From positions 1 through 64,000 of the forward strand of contig JAHZGH010000010.1 in the NCBI GenBank assembly GCA_019420905.1: a DNA stretch of 64,000 nucleotides, given 5' to 3'. The DNA is from Succinivibrionaceae bacterium. Its GTDB lineage: Bacteria; Pseudomonadota; Gammaproteobacteria; Enterobacterales; Succinivibrionaceae. Position 1 is the first letter of the stretch; each line of letters opens with the position of its first letter. The notes beneath the pieces were generated by a model that made no database searches, was not told the origin of the DNA, and saw only the letters and a list, made by a program, of their open reading frames with translations. Below are positions 63,321 through 64,000 of the stretch, one piece after another. The position numbers were made by a program, and so were the translations under genes.

Positions 63321-64000
63321 ATGTGGTTTAAAAACGCCCGATTCTACACTGTTAATTTCAGTGAGCTTAATGCTATTTTTAATGATGAAAAGCTGTTATG
63401 CGATGCAATTGAGAGTACTTCTTTCCGTCCCTGCACCGCTCAAGAAATTTCCACTATAGGCTTTGTGCCTTTATTTGGCGGAGATACATCTTATCACTTC
63501 TCTTGCGGACAAAATCATTTCTTCAAACTGCAGGAGGAGACAAAGCTATTACCTTCCTCTGTAGTTAATAATCAATTATCTGAATTAGTATCTCAGAAAG
63601 AGTTAGAACTCAAGCGCCAATTACGAAAAAATGAAAGAGATGCTTTAAAATCAGCAGTGATAAATCAGCTTTTAAGCCGAGCTTTTGCGACAAGACGCGA
63701 ACTTCTAATATGGGTTAATCCTCAGCATGGACTATGCGCCGTATCGGCAAGCTCAGCTAAAAGAGCAGAAAAAGGCTTAGCTATGATGCGAGAGGCTTTT
63801 TCGACCTTCCCAGCAAAGCTTTTAGAACCGCATTGTTTAGTCGAAGATCGCTTAAGTGCATGGCTTCGGGATGGCAAGCCAGCTTCTGTTTTCAGTTTAG
63901 GCAGCGACACTACATTAAAAAGTGTTGATGATGACGGCGGTACAGTCAGAATTTCAAGAGAAGATCTTACGTCAGAGGAAATCTCTGTGCATTTAAATGC
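63321..64000 (+). CDS. rdgC: Recombination-associated protein RdgC (partial, runs off window)
   Basis: Ring-shaped dsDNA-binding protein that limits RecA loading. The first 226 residues are visible, without a stop. MWFKNARFYTVNF, FRPCTAQEISTIGFVP, LLSRAFATRRELLIWVN, ASSAKRAEKGLAMMREAF and EDGGVIRA-like DDDGGTVRISREDLTSEEIS match RdgC. I prefer the ATG at 63321, with GAG about 8 nt upstream; an ATG two codons earlier (63315) is also possible. Confidence 0.93.
   Translation, partial: MWFKNARFYTVNFSELNAIFNDEKLLCDAIESTSFRPCTAQEISTIGFVPLFGGDTSYHFSCGQNHFFKLQEETKLLPSSVVNNQLSELVSQKELELKRQLRKNERDALKSAVINQLLSRAFATRRELLIWVNPQHGLCAVSASSAKRAEKGLAMMREAFSTFPAKLLEPHCLVEDRLSAWLRDGKPASVFSLGSDTTLKSVDDDGGTVRISREDLTSEEISVHLN

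Overview
This window looks like chromosomal DNA of an AT-rich gammaproteobacterium. Gene content and order (rsxABCDGE with nth, apt-dnaX, fadD-rnd, prs, potGHI, pdxB, purT, mepM, rdgC) are gammaproteobacterial. A vSGLT-type sugar symporter, an NhaC-type antiporter, a DASS-type carboxylate carrier and an Rnf/Rsx complex fit a gut or rumen fermenter of the Aeromonadales/Succinivibrionaceae kind. That placement is inference from gene content and base composition. I saw no rRNA or tRNA gene, CRISPR array, insertion sequence or prophage.

Layout. 0.4-5.2 kb: potF, then on the minus strand apt-dnaX, with dnaX split into gamma and tau frames by a poly-A slippery site. 5.3-8.1 kb: HAD phosphatase, porin and a DUF2057 protein. 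8.2-12.6 kb (minus): uvrC and the methionine importer metNIQ. 13.2-14.8 kb: a membrane protein resembling a decayed CobS. 14.9-21.3 kb: nth diverging from the complete rsxABCDGE operon. 21.5-25.5 kb: pdxB, purT, a DUF4250 protein and an unknown gene. 25.6-31.7 kb (minus): a LysR regulator damaged by a 41-bp tandem duplication, then cvfB-sohB-topA. 31.9-39.1 kb: crcB, rplY, a dCMP-deaminase-like gene, a HAD phosphatase, an aldo/keto reductase, dusA, an SHMT-like gene, a DASS transporter and a small membrane protein. 39.5-44.4 kb: mepM, an M20/RocB-like gene and an iron-ADH-like gene. 44.7-51.7 kb: potGHI, prs, nhaC-type antiporter and an AEC carrier. 51.8-55.9 kb: a Rossmann protein, an HNH nuclease and the sugar symporter sglT with an elaborate control region. 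56.0-64.0 kb (minus): a gene remnant, then the operon gyrA-serC-fadD-rnd, and a divergent rdgC that runs off the window.

How the genes relate. PotF (0.4 kb) and PotGHI (44.7 kb) together make one putrescine importer, unusually split. MetNIQ imports methionine. RsxABCDGE is a membrane redox complex. Most of the rest is housekeeping: replication (tau/gamma, gyrase, topoisomerase I), repair (UvrC, Nth, RdgC), purine and PRPP metabolism (Apt, PurT, Prs) and B6/serine synthesis (PdxB, SerC).

The most unusual signal is a recurring one. At least three, probably four, proteins keep a recognisable enzyme fold but have lost the residues that define catalysis: SHMT-like without its PLP lysine, M20-like without its metal ligands, iron-ADH-like without its four metal ligands and its GGGS loop, and CobS-like without its aspartate motif. 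Homology pipelines would name them as active enzymes. Other leads are a predicted 1000-residue tau, a triplicated flavin-attachment motif in RsxD, a degenerate GyrA box, and two different LacI-type operators ahead of sglT.
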